Positions 5,482 to 5,695 of a stretch of 5,695 nt of DNA are shown piece after piece. The notes below the pieces were generated by a model. That model was given only the letters and a program-made list of their open reading frames with translations, was not told where the DNA came from and did not search any database. The DNA is taken from contig DATLBT010000050.1 in NCBI GenBank assembly GCA_035526825.1, forward strand, positions 1 to 5,695, in the 5' to 3' direction. How positions within the stretch are numbered: the first letter of the stretch is position 1; each line of letters starts with the position of its first letter. Source of the DNA: JACPFV01 sp035526825 (GTDB lineage: Bacteria; Pseudomonadota; Gammaproteobacteria; Nevskiales; Nevskiaceae). The translations under genes were made by a program, and so were the position numbers.

Positions 5482-5695
5482 TCAGGCCCCCTCGACCGCC
5501 TTGCGGGCGGCCTCGTTCTTGATCGCGCCGCCGTGCGTGAGGCAGGTCTTGGCAACGACCTCGTCTTCCCAGTTCAAGTTGAGCTTGCCGTCCTTCACGA
5601 TCAGCTCGAGGAAGTTCAGCAGGTTCTTCGAGTACAGCTCGCTGGCGTGTTCCGCGAGCAGCGACGGCACGTTGAGCGGCGCGGCGATGGTGACG
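5482..5695 (-). CDS. pntA1: NAD(P) transhydrogenase subunit alpha part 1, C-terminal end (5' truncated)
   Basis: The frame is open on the minus strand from the window edge to the TGA at 5484-5482, giving 70 visible residues that begin VTIAAPLNVPSLLAEHAS. The start lies beyond the window; an internal GTG at 5670 is just a valine codon. The sequence matches the end of the soluble NAD(H)-binding domain I of PntA: the LNVPS segment, HASELYSKNLLNFLELIVKD (visible residues 16-35), then NWEDEVVAKTCLTHGG (41-56) and a short charged tail. The full protein is normally about 370-390 residues, so less than a fifth is seen. Domain I resembles alanine dehydrogenase and supplies the hydride from NADH. Two bases separate it from pntA2. 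Confidence 0.9.
   Translation of the reverse strand, partial: VTIAAPLNVPSLLAEHASELYSKNLLNFLELIVKDGKLNLNWEDEVVAKTCLTHGGAIKNEAARKAVEGA
5487..5493 (-). promoter_or_regulatory. Shine-Dalgarno sequence of pntA2
   Basis: GAGGGGG on the minus strand lies inside the last codons of pntA1, 7 bases before the pntA2 ATG at 5479. It shows that pntA2 is a separately initiated subunit and not a broken piece of a single-chain pntA. Confidence 0.7.

Noticed and set aside
5163..5555. Upstream extension of the pntB frame
   Set aside because: The residues are Arg/Ala-rich, overlap pntA2 and the end of pntA1, and have no Pnt similarity. The GTG at 5162 has both the overlap and the Shine-Dalgarno sequence.
5159..5695. 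Split pntA as a frameshifted or broken single gene
   Set aside because: Both parts have their own stop, start and Shine-Dalgarno sequence and end at the normal domain border. The three-subunit form is a well-known natural arrangement.

Overview
The window is GC-rich chromosomal DNA, with G or C at most third codon positions, and is almost fully coding. The gene content points to a Gram-negative proteobacterium. There is an outer-membrane DUF1302 protein followed by an exported DUF1329 protein, a pairing I know mainly from gamma- and betaproteobacteria. There is also a three-gene proton-translocating transhydrogenase whose alpha subunit is split in two. I cannot name a genus; a gammaproteobacterium of the Nevskiales, Steroidobacter or Xanthomonadales kind is only a guess. 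I see no RNA genes, mobile elements, CRISPR arrays or phage genes.

Left arm, + strand, 1-2279: the 3' end of a DUF1302 gene (start outside the window), a complete DUF1329 gene, and a 90-residue three-helix membrane protein I do not recognise. Gaps are 12 bp and 2 bp, each with a good Shine-Dalgarno sequence, so this looks like one operon. DUF1302/DUF1329 pairs are envelope proteins thought to help move hydrophobic compounds, but their molecular function is not settled.

Right arm, - strand, 5695 down to 2286: the end of pntA1 (start outside), pntA2, pntB, then a DUF1326 gene and a DUF2182 gene. The pnt genes are separated by 2 bp and then a 4-bp GTGA overlap. After pntB there is a 55-bp gap with a small GC hairpin, and then the DUF1326-DUF2182 pair, itself joined by another GTGA overlap. 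The Pnt proteins form the membrane enzyme that uses the proton gradient to make NADPH from NADH. DUF1326 and DUF2182 carry cysteine clusters that look like metal sites and probably work as a pair.

The two arms converge, with stop codons only 6 bp apart at 2277-2288 and no convincing terminator between them. The most interesting points are the Cys/Met-rich DUF1326-DUF2182 module, which I propose as a soft-metal hand-off system, and an apparent swap of the intramembrane histidine of the transhydrogenase from PntB to PntA2.
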